Shown here: positions 53,060 to 60,398 of the stretch, piece by piece
Position numbering within the stretch: the stretch's first letter is position 1
Layout: every line of letters starts with the position of its first letter
Notes under the pieces: generated by a model
Told to the model about the DNA's origin: nothing
Databases searched by the model: none
What the model saw: only the letters and a program-made list of their open reading frames with translations
Assembly: GCA_015062115.1 (NCBI GenBank)
Contig: SUVG01000004.1
Location: forward strand, 124,001 to 188,000
Source: Elusimicrobium sp.
GTDB lineage: Bacteria; Elusimicrobiota; Elusimicrobia; Elusimicrobiales; Elusimicrobiaceae
Length of the DNA: 64,000 nt
Direction of reading: 5' to 3'
Made by a program: the position numbers and the translations under genes

Positions 53060-53086
53060 AGCCCAGTTAAATACTGGGCTTTTTTG
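53060..53086 (+). terminator. Terminator of tRNA-Leu inside the integrase 3' end
   Basis: AGCCCAGT/ACTGGGCT stem with TTTTTT on the plus strand. The convergent integrase stop codon lies within the hairpin. After integration the phage DNA therefore supplies the tRNA terminator. Confidence 0.7.
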
Positions 53087-54182
53087 TTGCCGGAAGGTAC
53101 TTAATAGCATCGGATAAGGTGGAGGGAAGCAAATGGGCATATATCTCCGTTGTTTTAATGCTATTATGACCTAAAAGTTTTGAAATCCGATATAAGTCAA
53201 CTCCGGCTTGTGCTAAATGGCTCGCAAAAGTATGGCGCAATTTATGAACGCCACCCTTAAGTCCGCACTTTTTAACAAACTTTTTGAATCGTGTGGTTGC
53301 TATATCCAAAGTTAAAGAATCTCCATAATTATCCACCAATATACGATTCGTACGCCTTGGTAAGTTTACACAATAAAGCAAGTGTTCCCGCAATTCCTCT
53401 GACATGGGAATATCTCTGCACTCGTTGGTTTTAGGTGTCCACCCTTTTTTGGGCTGTATTGAAATAATGTTTTTAGTGAAGTCTAAATCCTTTTCTTCCA
53501 AATAAACCATTTCTCCGCGGCGCAACCCTGCTTGGGCACCCAACATAACCACCGTTTCTTCAAAACAGTAATTTTTGTGCATTTTGGCCATTTCTGCGGC
53601 TTTTTGTCGCATAAGCACAACTTCCTCTACCGTATAAAATTCAACGCGACCACGGGGCGTTTTTAAGCGTTTTACAATACTCCAACGAATTTCAGGCATC
53701 AAATCCCACTCGTTTGCTTTGCGAAAACTGGCTTTGAGAGCCGCCATAACACGATTTATGGCTGTATTACCTAAAATTCCTTTGGGGCGCTTTATTCCTT
53801 TTTGGCTTTTATAATTTTCCTCTAACTTCATGCTTTTTGTTTTAAGCCATATCTTGAAATCTTCCAGAAGGGATATGTTTATTTCGGTTAATTCTCTTAA
53901 ATTGGGTGCAAAAGATTCTAAATAAGAAAACGCGTGTTTGTCTCTATATACTGTCAATGGGGATTTGTTGGCTAGACCCCAATCTAAATACCTGTGCTTA
54001 AATGCTAAATAAGAGGGGGATTGGGTTTTCCCTTTGTTTTCTTCTCTTAATTGCGCCAACACTTCTTGAGAGTATTTTTTATTCTTAAATAAGGCCAGTT
54101 GCTTTCGTTTTCCGTTTTTCATAATAGACCCCCAGTAAACAGGGCTTCCGGCTCTTTTATAAACTGATGGTAATTTATTCAT
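53067..54182 (-). CDS. Tyrosine recombinase integrase (prophage)
   Basis: A 371-residue phage-type integrase. An N-terminal arm/core-binding part (about residues 1-170) is followed by the catalytic domain. The active site shows Arg in GLRRGEM, the lysine region in IQPKKGW, HKLRHTF (His and second Arg), LGHNSIKTTE and Tyr in IYAHLLP. It would insert the element into the adjacent tRNA-Leu. Its start has a GGAGG site. It reads toward the tRNA, as in many tRNA-targeting prophages. Confidence 0.93.
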   Translation of the reverse strand: MNKLPSVYKRAGSPVYWGSIMKNGKRKQLALFKNKKYSQEVLAQLREENKGKTQSPSYLAFKHRYLDWGLANKSPLTVYRDKHAFSYLESFAPNLRELTEINISLLEDFKIWLKTKSMKLEENYKSQKGIKRPKGILGNTAINRVMAALKASFRKANEWDLMPEIRWSIVKRLKTPRGRVEFYTVEEVVLMRQKAAEMAKMHKNYCFEETVVMLGAQAGLRRGEMVYLEEKDLDFTKNIISIQPKKGWTPKTNECRDIPMSEELREHLLYCVNLPRRTNRILVDNYGDSLTLDIATTRFKKFVKKCGLKGGVHKLRHTFASHLAQAGVDLYRISKLLGHNSIKTTEIYAHLLPSTLSDAIKYLPATKKPSI

Positions 54183-54546
54183 ATTTCCTCCTAATTTTGT
54201 TTTATTCTAGAACAAAAACTGTGCCCACTGTGGCGGGCTAAATAGGGCACAATTAGGGGGTTTTAGAGGCAAAAAAATACCCTCTATGGGAAAACTCCAT
54301 AGAGGATAAAAAAATGTTTTTGTGTCTATAGCAAAAATTAAATTATTTTTTGCTATAATGAAATTTAGTGTAACCGTCTGAACTTTGGACGGTGCGGACG
54401 GTTACACTTTGCTTTAAGCCGGTTGGGCCTTATTATGCCCTTCCGAGCAAATCTACTTTATACCGTCCTTAATGTACACTATTCTTTTACATATTATGTA
54501 AAAAAAATGTGTACAAGTCAAGTTTTTTTCAAAAAGAGGATATTTT
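54183..54546. promoter_or_regulatory. Non-coding control region between integrase and repressor
   Basis: No gene here. Contents: TGTGCCC/GGGCACA inverted motif near 54222-54251; a hairpin CCTCTATGG/CCATAGAGG (54281-54305) that on the minus strand runs into seven T, so it could terminate leftward transcripts before the integrase; a -10 TATAAT at 54354; a 12-bp inverted repeat AGTGTAACCGTC/GACGGTTACACT (54367-54378 with 54397-54408). AAAAAGAGGA before 54547 is the repressor's ribosome site. Confidence 0.6.
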
Positions 54547-54894
54547 ATGACGGTAAAGAAAATTGGAGAAAGAATAAAAAAAGCGATTAAAGAAAGCAAT
54601 TTAACTCAAGAAGATACCGCAAAAAAACTAAAAATCAGCAGACAACAAATATGCAACTGGATTCACAATAGAAACACTCCTACAATAAATCTGCTAAACG
54701 AAATAATAAAAATAACGGGAAAAGATGCAAACTACTTTTTTGGCATTCCTTCTTACACTGTGAACAACCCCCTCGTAGGCAACAAACCAAATACACTTCA
54801 AACCACTATCGATGCCGCCGAATTTGAGAGTATAAAGCAAGATATTGCTCTTCTAAAAAAAGTAGTTATTGAACTTCAAGATAAGGAAAAATAA
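54547..54894 (+). CDS. XRE-family (CI-like) transcriptional repressor
   Basis: A 115-residue regulator. Residues 5-60 are a helix-turn-helix of the XRE type (NLTQEDTAKKLKISRQQICNWI). After a linker, the C-terminus (IKQDIALLKKVVIELQ) is a short coiled coil for dimerisation. It lacks a LexA-like peptidase domain, so release from lysogeny might depend on the ImmA-like protease encoded at 56075-56563. It is divergent from the integrase and the obvious lysogeny repressor. Low GC compared with host genes. Confidence 0.87.
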   Translation: MTVKKIGERIKKAIKESNLTQEDTAKKLKISRQQICNWIHNRNTPTINLLNEIIKITGKDANYFFGIPSYTVNNPLVGNKPNTLQTTIDAAEFESIKQDIALLKKVVIELQDKEK

Positions 54895-54897
54895 TAA

Positions 54898-55233
54898 ATG
54901 GAGAAAAAACTACAAAACGATAAATACAATATCCCTGTAATGACCGACTTAAAACGGCCCGATGAAATCCTGTACGCGACGGAAACACAAGTTCTCGGCA
55001 AGCCCAAAACGAACTACTTTGCCATGATGGATTTTGATTACAATCCTAGAAAAGAGGCCCAAGGACAAATTGCTATACTATCATCTATTTGCGTTTGCGC
55101 TCTTTTATTCTTTTTGTTATTATGTTTTTTAGTTAAAAGATACAGAATTTTATCTTTTTTCAAACTATACAAAAGAAAAAAACAGAATAAATTCACACTG
55201 GATGATATTTTTGAAACAGAAATTAAAAAATAA
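54898..55233 (+). CDS. Phage protein with one membrane helix, unknown function
   Basis: A 111-residue protein with a hydrophilic start and a single strong hydrophobic segment at about residues 60-80 (rich in Leu, Cys and Phe). A very basic tail (RYRILSFFKLYKRKK) suggests the C-terminus stays in the cytoplasm. It starts three bases after the repressor stop, so the two are probably cotranscribed. I recognise no family. Could be a superinfection-exclusion protein, but that is only a guess from size and place. Confidence 0.6.
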   Translation: MEKKLQNDKYNIPVMTDLKRPDEILYATETQVLGKPKTNYFAMMDFDYNPRKEAQGQIAILSSICVCALLFFLLLCFLVKRYRILSFFKLYKRKKQNKFTLDDIFETEIKK

Positions 55234-55630
55234 TTTACTTTTTTGTCTGTTCCTCTTATTCTTACTCGTACCTGCTTCCGCCGAACCGCAACCCACCGCT
55301 ACCTTCAACTCCGTAAAACTCGGCAAAGTGATTGATGGGGATACCTTCAAAGTAAATCTGAATTGCAAATACAAAATCTTTTGCAAGGCAATTTCAGTAC
55401 GGGTACGCGGCATAAACACTCCGGAGTTAAGTGCCAAAGAACCCGCCATTAAGAAAAAAGCCCAAGAAGCCAAACAGTTTACAAAGGATTTTCTCTCTAA
55501 AAAGAAAATAAAACTTAAAAGATGTTCAAGAGGAAAGTATTTTCGTCTTGTTTGCGATGTTTACGCAAACAAAGAAAGTTTGGCAGAGGCCTTATTGGCC
55601 AAGGAATTAGCGGTTTCCTACGAATTATAA
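55202..55630 (+). CDS. Secreted thermonuclease-like (SNase) nuclease
   Basis: A 142-residue protein with signal peptide (cleavage near ASA-EP) and a staphylococcal-nuclease fold. VIDGDTF and VRGINTPE hold the metal-binding Asp and active Arg/Glu region, and YFRLVCDVY matches the later 'YGR.la.V' motif. It overlaps the upstream gene by 32 bases. Exported nucleases near a repressor may be lysogenic-conversion genes expressed from the prophage. Four cysteines in the mature chain could form disulphides. Confidence 0.82.
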   Translation: MIFLKQKLKNNLLFCLFLLFLLVPASAEPQPTATFNSVKLGKVIDGDTFKVNLNCKYKIFCKAISVRVRGINTPELSAKEPAIKKKAQEAKQFTKDFLSKKKIKLKRCSRGKYFRLVCDVYANKESLAEALLAKELAVSYEL

Positions 55631-55651
55631 GTAAAATAAAATTTCACACTA

Positions 55652-55679
55652 AACCCTGACACAAACCAGTGTCAGGGTT
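55652..55679. terminator. Hairpin between convergent genes, probable terminator
   Basis: AACCCTGACAC/GTGTCAGGGTT perfect 11-bp stem with a 6-base loop, between the ends of the nuclease and of the gene at 55678. T runs are weak on both strands. Confidence 0.55.
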
Positions 55680-56073
55680 ATTCATGGTGAAAAAAGTAAT
55701 TTAGGCCTATTGCCCACAAACCGACCACAGTACCTAGTGAACTTGTAATAAAAGCAATAGCAACCGAAGGTGGGAGGAAATGCTTTAATTTGGCCATATG
55801 CCTAATTTCATATCCTGTAAAATAAAGCCACGAAAGCGATAAAATAGACAAGACTATTATTAAACAAATTCTAACAACCTGATTCTTTTTTCGGTGTTCA
55901 TTATCTATTTTTAATTTATAAACTTCTTCCTTCAATTTATTGAGTTCTTCTGCCGCTATAGCAGAGAGTTCGCCGGAGTCGGCATTTTCACCGGAACCGG
56001 CATTTTCACATGGACTAGGAATAATGTAAGCATTTTCCAATATAGAAGATTCTTTTTTGTTTCTTTCTTCCAT
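55678..56073 (-). CDS. Phage membrane protein, unknown function
   Basis: A 131-residue protein. Residues 35-65 form a coiled coil (AAEELNKLKEEVYKLK); two hydrophobic helices follow at about 68-88 and 103-125. An early repeat ENAGSGENADSGE is visible at 20-33. It starts one base after the protease gene's stop and is in the same operon. Family not recognised; the membrane topology would let it partner the protease. Confidence 0.6.
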   Translation of the reverse strand: MEERNKKESSILENAYIIPSPCENAGSGENADSGELSAIAAEELNKLKEEVYKLKIDNEHRKKNQVVRICLIIVLSILSLSWLYFTGYEIRHMAKLKHFLPPSVAIAFITSSLGTVVGLWAIGLNYFFHHE

Positions 56074-56074
56074 A

Positions 56075-56563
56075 CTATATTCCTAAATCATGTCGGCGAT
56101 AACCGATAACATCAACAGAAACCCCAAACAAATTAGCAAGTTGCTGATTGGTAGCGAAGGGAAAACGAGAAATACAATCTTTCAAAAGATTTTCCGGCAC
56201 AAGCAAATTGGCCGCAAAACAATTGGCTTCCTGCTCTAAGGGAGTATTGGGAATATTGCCGATTGGTTGCCTATACAAAACATCATAATCAGGGTCTGAT
56301 AAATGCCCCAACAAATAATGGCCCAACTCATGCGCAATCGTAAAATTTTTACGCACATTAGATTCAGCAGAGTTAACAATAATTTCCCCTTTAGAATCAA
56401 CAAAACCAGCAATATCCATGTGCTGCGGCTTAAAAACACAGTATTTAACATTTAAGCCATAGTTCCGCGCTATCTGTTCGGCAATAATAGGCGGTTGAGT
56501 AATGAAGTTATTTTTAATAACTTTTTGGGCTTCTTCTAAAGCTCTTCTATAGTTGGCTTGCAT
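56075..56563 (-). CDS. ImmA/IrrE-family metallopeptidase
   Basis: A 162-residue zinc protease with HELGH at residues 78-82 and the downstream glutamate in EQEANCFAANLL. ImmA proteases cut phage or ICE repressors; here the likely target is the XRE protein encoded at 54547. I choose the ATG at 56563: TATAAT ends six bases before it, so the message looks leaderless. An ATG at 56602 would add 13 residues upstream of that promoter. Confidence 0.85.
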   Translation of the reverse strand: MQANYRRALEEAQKVIKNNFITQPPIIAEQIARNYGLNVKYCVFKPQHMDIAGFVDSKGEIIVNSAESNVRKNFTIAHELGHYLLGHLSDPDYDVLYRQPIGNIPNTPLEQEANCFAANLLVPENLLKDCISRFPFATNQQLANLFGVSVDVIGYRRHDLGI

Positions 56564-56655
56564 ATTTTTATTATAGCAATTTCTCAAAATTGCTTTCTCC
56601 ATTATTCTAATTTTAATCCCAAAAATCCAAATTTCAATCTAAAAAGGAGGTTATT

Positions 56656-57678
56656 ATGTTCTTACGAGGAAACATCTATTACGGAGATTGTTACTATCGT
56701 GGCAAAAGATACCGTCCGTCCCTACACACTTCCGATCCGAAAGTAGCCGCTACCCGAGAAAGTGTTTTTGTTCAGTTTTTAGAGGAAAACAATATCACCC
56801 CAAAAGAGGTTCCGCTATGGAAAGATTTTAAGAAATGGTACTTTTGGTACTTGTCTCAAAACCGCACTTCCGGAACGGAGTATATCCATCATACAGCCAC
56901 ACGGCTAATGGAAGAATACCGCACTCCATACTACTTACGCAGCATTACCCCTGATTTTTTATTAAAATTTAAGATTTTTCTACACGAAAAATACCAGGGA
57001 AAATGCCCCGCCGGCCGGAACCGTTATCTTAAAGCCATAAAAGCCATGATGCACACCGCCGAAATGTTCGGCAAAATAGGCATCAAACAAAATTGGGAAC
57101 TGGTTAAAAAGGACGACGAAAACGAAAATCGTACCGAATACCACGAAGTGTTTGAACTTTCCCAAATCAAATCCGCATTAGAAGGGGATTTATTAACGGC
57201 CTTTTTGTTGGGCTGTGAAGAAGGGTTAAGAAGGGGGGAAATAGCCTTCTTATACAAAACAGACTATAACCCCTATACACACACCATAACTATCAGCAAA
57301 AAGGTTGAGTGGAAACCCAAAACGAAAAAATCCATACGAACAATTCCCCTGCGCCCACTCACGGAAGAAGCCATAAAAGCGAGTATTGCAAGAGCCCCAA
57401 AAGAAAGCCCTTACATCATCAATTTAGAGGGAAATCGAGAAAAGTACAGTTATGTAAGCGCGGCATATATACGAGAAACCAAAAAAAAATTACCGCATTT
57501 GCACTGTTATTTGCACAAATTAAGGCATACTTTCGGAAGTTTACTTATACAACAGGGGGTTCACTTAAAAACGGTATGTGATTTAATGGGGCATAGCAAC
57601 ATATTACAGACGGAAAAATATGTTCACTTAGGTCGTTCGCAGTATATTTCGGCCATCAGTTGTTTACCCGAAATTTAG
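56656..57678 (+). CDS. Second tyrosine recombinase/integrase
   Basis: A 340-residue tyrosine recombinase. Catalytic residues: Arg in GLRRGEI, Lys in KKVEWKPKT, HKLRHTF, MGHSNILQTE and Tyr in KYVHLG. The pattern is similar to the leftmost integrase, but the N-terminal part differs. A strong AAAAGGAGG site stands before the ATG. Having two integrases 3 kb apart suggests either a nested element or a second recombination function such as DNA inversion or excision control. Confidence 0.9.
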   Translation: MFLRGNIYYGDCYYRGKRYRPSLHTSDPKVAATRESVFVQFLEENNITPKEVPLWKDFKKWYFWYLSQNRTSGTEYIHHTATRLMEEYRTPYYLRSITPDFLLKFKIFLHEKYQGKCPAGRNRYLKAIKAMMHTAEMFGKIGIKQNWELVKKDDENENRTEYHEVFELSQIKSALEGDLLTAFLLGCEEGLRRGEIAFLYKTDYNPYTHTITISKKVEWKPKTKKSIRTIPLRPLTEEAIKASIARAPKESPYIINLEGNREKYSYVSAAYIRETKKKLPHLHCYLHKLRHTFGSLLIQQGVHLKTVCDLMGHSNILQTEKYVHLGRSQYISAISCLPEI

Positions 57679-57912
57679 CAAACAGGGCACAGGTGGGGCT
57701 CGTTCTCGTCGGTTTGACATTTCCCATAGAGGGAAATTGTCAAAGAGCAATTTAGATCGGCGAGGGCTGGCTTACCCCCGAACGATACCCAAACAAGGGT
57801 GGTGTATAAATTTGCAAAAGCACCTAGGGGTGCTATACATCAAGCAAAAGGCAAGTATCAAGCCGTTAAGCGGCGCTCCGAGCCAGCGGAGTTAACAGAT
57901 ACTTGCCTTTTT
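57679..57912 (+). ncRNA. Candidate structured RNA ending in a terminator
   Basis: A gene-free stretch with many pairings: TTTGACATTTCCC/GGGAAATTGTCAAA (57713-57725 with 57731-57744), enclosed by CTCGTCG/CGGCGAG (57705-57711 with 57758-57764); TGTATA/TATACA with inner GCACC/GGTGC (57803-57839); and a final 14-bp stem AAAAGGCAAGTATC/GATACTTGCCTTTT (57846-57911) enclosing two small hairpins and ending in T. It could be a trans-acting RNA or the 3' end of the recombinase message. No known class recognised. Confidence 0.45.
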
Positions 57913-57938
57913 ATTATAGCAAATGCCTAGGAGAGAGT

Positions 57939-58217
57939 ATGAAAAAAGAACGCATGGCTAAGGCGGTTAAAACAGTAGAAATCGGCGCTCAAACTTACTT
58001 TACTGTGTGCGGGTTGCGTGAACAATTGCCGGGCCGTATTAGTGGAACGCATATAAGTGCTGAACAGATTTTCAAACTTATTAAAGAAGGTATGCCTTGC
58101 TTTAGTTTTAGTGGAAGATATCTGTTTGATTTATCAAAAGTGCAAGATTGGCTGGTTTTAAGACAACCAACTTCGCAACTAAATCATCTTGCCCGGTTTA
58201 CGAAAATCAGAGGATAA
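57939..58217 (+). CDS. Small phage protein, possible DNA-binding/excisionase type
   Basis: A 92-residue basic protein. Residues 35-75 (GTHISAEQIFKLIKEGMPC, then GRYLFDLSKVQDWL) resemble the winged-helix of MerR/excisionase-like proteins, where a helix is followed by a strand pair and 'W' helix. GGAGAGAG precedes the ATG at 57939. It opens the rightward early gene set downstream of the structured region. Confidence 0.6.
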   Translation: MKKERMAKAVKTVEIGAQTYFTVCGLREQLPGRISGTHISAEQIFKLIKEGMPCFSFSGRYLFDLSKVQDWLVLRQPTSQLNHLARFTKIRG

Positions 58218-58223
58218 GAAAGT

Positions 58224-58553
58224 ATGGCTAGAAGAAAAGGCGGGAAGGTGGTTAATCGGCCGTGTAAGCATTGTGGGGAAGTGCTACCTATGGTGGGAAA
58301 GCAGCGCGTGTGCAAAAAGTGTCAACAAGCACAAAAAACCGCTTGGCAAAACGAATACAACCACATTCCTGCGGCCGAAAGAAAAGTCCGTGCAGATAAA
58401 AGAAGGAAAGATTTAGGGCTTACCTTTTCGTTTTCGGGGGGAAAATGGACTTGGCACGCGCCCAATGGGTTATCAAACGGGCCGTTTGATACTATCCGTG
58501 CCGCTAGAAATGATGCCCGAAAGGCCTTTGGGCTTAAGGAGGAAAAGAGATGA
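58224..58553 (+). CDS. Small phage zinc-ribbon protein
   Basis: A 109-residue basic protein. CKHCG and CKKCQ (residues 14-35) form a zinc ribbon. The C-terminal half has a WTWHAPNGLSNGPFDTIRAAR segment resembling AP2-like DNA-binding beta sheets, with 'G.f.t...A...a' spacing, though this is by eye. It starts six bases after the previous gene and overlaps the next as ATGA. Function unknown. Confidence 0.6.
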   Translation: MARRKGGKVVNRPCKHCGEVLPMVGKQRVCKKCQQAQKTAWQNEYNHIPAAERKVRADKRRKDLGLTFSFSGGKWTWHAPNGLSNGPFDTIRAARNDARKAFGLKEEKR

Positions 58554-58687
58554 AAAGATTTTGGCAAGTTTTAACTAAACCGGAAGATTGGCACACCGCA
58601 AGTGCGGTAGTCGTAGGGATTGCCGGAAGTATTTTACTAACCCTGCTTTTTATTAACGCATTTGATTATAATTTCCCGGCGAAATAG
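58550..58687 (+). CDS. 45-aa single-helix membrane peptide
   Basis: A small gene starting at the ATGA overlap with the zinc-ribbon gene; AAGGAGG stands upstream. The product reads MKRFWQVLTKPEDW, then a hydrophobic helix (VVVGIAGSILLTLLFI) and NYFPAK-like end. One membrane pass. It could be a holin-like or accessory membrane peptide; nothing decides it. Confidence 0.6.
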   Translation: MKRFWQVLTKPEDWHTASAVVVGIAGSILLTLLFINAFDYNFPAK

Positions 58688-59081
58688 CACCGGGCGGGCG
58701 TGGATCTGCAACAACCTCCATGGTTAAGTCTACGATACAAGTACAACAACCACGCCCGAGAAATTAAAAATCAAAGTAGTTTTGGTGCCAATCGCCCCCG
58801 ATAAGTTGCGGATAAGCAGTTGCCAAGAGAGCGGGCCGCAAGGGGCCAAAACGAAATGAGAAGGGAGTAATTAACCCTTACGGGTGCGCCCGTTATAGCG
58901 CACGATTTGCAGTAAGGAAGGGCCGACACCTTCCTAAATCCAAAAGTCGGGTGTTCTAAACTCAAACTTGTAAGAAAGTAAAAAGGAAAAAACTATCCTG
59001 CCCCCACTGACCGTTTGGAGGTGGGGGTAAATTTTAACAAATGAAAAACGGCAGGCCGAATTTGCCGCTTATAGGGTAATT
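58688..59081 (+). other. Gene-free stretch with strong inverted repeats
   Basis: Nearly 400 bases with no convincing gene. GGGCGTGG/CCACGCCC (about 58693-58700 with 58751-58758) could close a 65-base structure. GGGCC-GCAA-GGGGCC, GTGCGC/GCGCAC and a CCCCCAC/GTGGGGG hairpin (58999-59026) followed by TAAATTTT are further pairings. The last may be a terminator. AAGGAAGG...CCTTCCT also pairs. It may be a non-coding RNA or a packaging/replication site. Confidence 0.4.
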
Positions 59082-59477
59082 ATGAAAATAAACGATGAAA
59101 AACACTTGCTATTCCTACATATTTTAGATGCGATGAAGGTGCAAGCCAACGCACAAGAGTGTTTCCTTGTGGATAGAATCCGCGCGGAGTTTGAAAATAT
59201 GTTTTCTATGGAACTGAATTATGCGCGTACAAGAAATACCGCTGAGTTTGATGAAGATGTTCGTAATGTGAGAGATGCTCTTTATCAAGCCTGCAAAAAG
59301 CACCCTCTTTTTGCGAACTCTCCCGAACAAGGAGTTTGTATTTTGCTCGAAGAGGTGGGGGAACTTGCCCAAGAGGTAAACGATAATTCGCTCGATTATC
59401 AATGGAAATCCAGGGCTTATGAGGAAGCGGCACAGGTTGCTGCTGTGGCGATTCGGTTTATGAGGAAAATAAGATGA
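59082..59477 (+). CDS. MazG-like nucleotide pyrophosphohydrolase-type phage protein
   Basis: A 131-residue helical protein. The C-terminal half shows the all-alpha NTP pyrophosphatase pattern: ILLEEVGELAQEVND (EExxE) followed 12-15 residues later by YEEAAQVAAVAIR. Such phage proteins hydrolyse nucleotides such as dUTP or ppGpp. The N-terminal half is not typical. The next gene starts in an ATGA overlap. Confidence 0.7.
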   Translation: MKINDEKHLLFLHILDAMKVQANAQECFLVDRIRAEFENMFSMELNYARTRNTAEFDEDVRNVRDALYQACKKHPLFANSPEQGVCILLEEVGELAQEVNDNSLDYQWKSRAYEEAAQVAAVAIRFMRKIR

Positions 59478-59569
59478 TTATTTTCTTAAAAATAGTGTTT
59501 ATTTTGGGCCTTTTCTGTCTGCTCGTTTCGGGTGTTTTTGAATTTTTGGAGAGAGATGATGAGTGGTAG
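59474..59569 (+). CDS. 31-aa single-helix membrane peptide
   Basis: Starts in ATGA overlap with the MazG-like gene. The product is one hydrophobic helix (IFLKIVFILGLFCLLVSG) and an acidic tail ending RDDEW. Its end contains the ribosome site and start of the next gene. Real expression is likely from the coupling, function unknown. Confidence 0.5.
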   Translation: MIIFLKIVFILGLFCLLVSGVFEFLERDDEW

Positions 59570-59765
59570 CCGATTGGTGTGGTGGTTGGAAGTACCGGAA
59601 ATTTGTACCGGTTGGGCTGTTTGCCGAGACTTGGAGAAAGGTTCTCTTGTAAAAGTGAGGACTTTAGAGGGGCGCGAATTAAATGTTTGCCGAGAGGACT
59701 TGCATTTAAGTTACGGAAGTGCCGCTTTGGAATTGGAAAAAATTGTGCGTATGACGAGGGTATAA
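59556..59765 (+). CDS. Small phage protein of unknown function
   Basis: A 69-residue protein with two adjacent ATGs (59556 and 59559) behind GGAGAGAG. It is probably a beta-barrel-like small domain (SLVKVRTLEGRELNVCRED) of the kind that binds nucleic acid or protein. It overlaps the previous small gene by 14 bases and leaves two bases before the next. Confidence 0.55.
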   Translation: MMSGSRLVWWLEVPEICTGWAVCRDLEKGSLVKVRTLEGRELNVCREDLHLSYGSAALELEKIVRMTRV

Positions 59766-59767
59766 CG

Positions 59768-59887
59768 ATGGAAACATTTGAATATTGTGAATACTGCGGG
59801 GATAAGTTTTTTAAGGAAGACTTAAAAGAAACGCCTAACGGACGGCGTATTTGTTCGGTTTGTGCCGAGAAAATGGGCTTTATTTGA
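59768..59887 (+). CDS. 39-aa zinc-ribbon peptide
   Basis: A tiny protein with CEYCG and CSVCA, the two CxxC pairs of a zinc ribbon. It starts at the ATG at 59768, two bases after the previous stop, with GAGGGT upstream. An in-frame run upstream belongs to another gene's shadow. Such small ribbons are common in phage early regions. Confidence 0.6.
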   Translation: METFEYCEYCGDKFFKEDLKETPNGRRICSVCAEKMGFI

Positions 59888-59896
59888 GGAGTATTT

Positions 59897-60304
59897 ATGA
59901 GCATGTTAACGATGTATTGGATTATAAAGTTAGATGATTTTAGATGTGCCTTAAACGGGGCTTGGGCGGCTTCGTTTACTATGTTTGTTGTCGTTGTTGT
60001 TGTGTTAGGGATTTTAGGTTCAGATTATGGCTTTGAATGGTTTTGGAAAAGATGTCGTCCGATTCTTTTGTTACTCGTGTTTGGCTTTGCTTCGTTATTG
60101 GTGCGTAGTTTTTTGCCCAGCACCAAACAAATGGCGGCCATTATTGTTATTCCGGCAGTGCTTAACAATGAACGAGTGCAGGTGTTGGGAGACAAAGCAC
60201 TGGATACGGGAGATTTACTCCTAACGCTTGCCCAAGAATATATACAAGAACACCTAAAAAAGCCGGAGGGCGGGAACAATGCCTCCCATAACAGTAACTT
60301 TTGA
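59897..60304 (+). CDS. Phage membrane protein, unknown function
   Basis: A 135-residue protein with two hydrophobic helices (about residues 22-43 and 55-75) and an extended hydrophilic tail ending NNASHNSNF. GAGGAG stands before the ATG at 59897. The next small frame starts inside its end. Two helices and size could fit a holin or spanin-like protein, but its place amid early genes argues against a lysis role. Confidence 0.55.
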   Translation: MSMLTMYWIIKLDDFRCALNGAWAASFTMFVVVVVVLGILGSDYGFEWFWKRCRPILLLLVFGFASLLVRSFLPSTKQMAAIIVIPAVLNNERVQVLGDKALDTGDLLLTLAQEYIQEHLKKPEGGNNASHNSNF

Positions 60305-60398
60305 GCAAGACGGGAAGCGGGCTACCGTTACCTTAACCAGGAACGATAAACTTTTGAGACGGGAAGCAGGCTACCGTTACCTTAACCAGGAACGATAA
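60279..60398 (+). CDS. Short phage gene disrupted by an internal tandem duplication (39 aa)
   Basis: Overlaps the preceding gene's end and starts with an ATG behind GGAGGG. The first 24 residues (MPPITVTFEQDGKRATVTL...) look like a normal small beta protein. Bases 60296-60399 are a near-exact duplication of about 50 bases with a 4-base shift, so the second copy is read in another frame and the chain stops at 60398. It could be a broken gene. Confidence 0.4.
   Translation: MPPITVTFEQDGKRATVTLTRNDKLLRREAGYRYLNQER

Noticed and set aside
57679-57912. Retron or OMEGA-type RNA
   Set aside because: No reverse transcriptase, TnpB or IscB gene in the neighbourhood.
58771-58965. 64-aa minus-strand frame in the gene-free phage stretch
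   Set aside because: No ribosome site; the region is better explained by paired non-coding structure.
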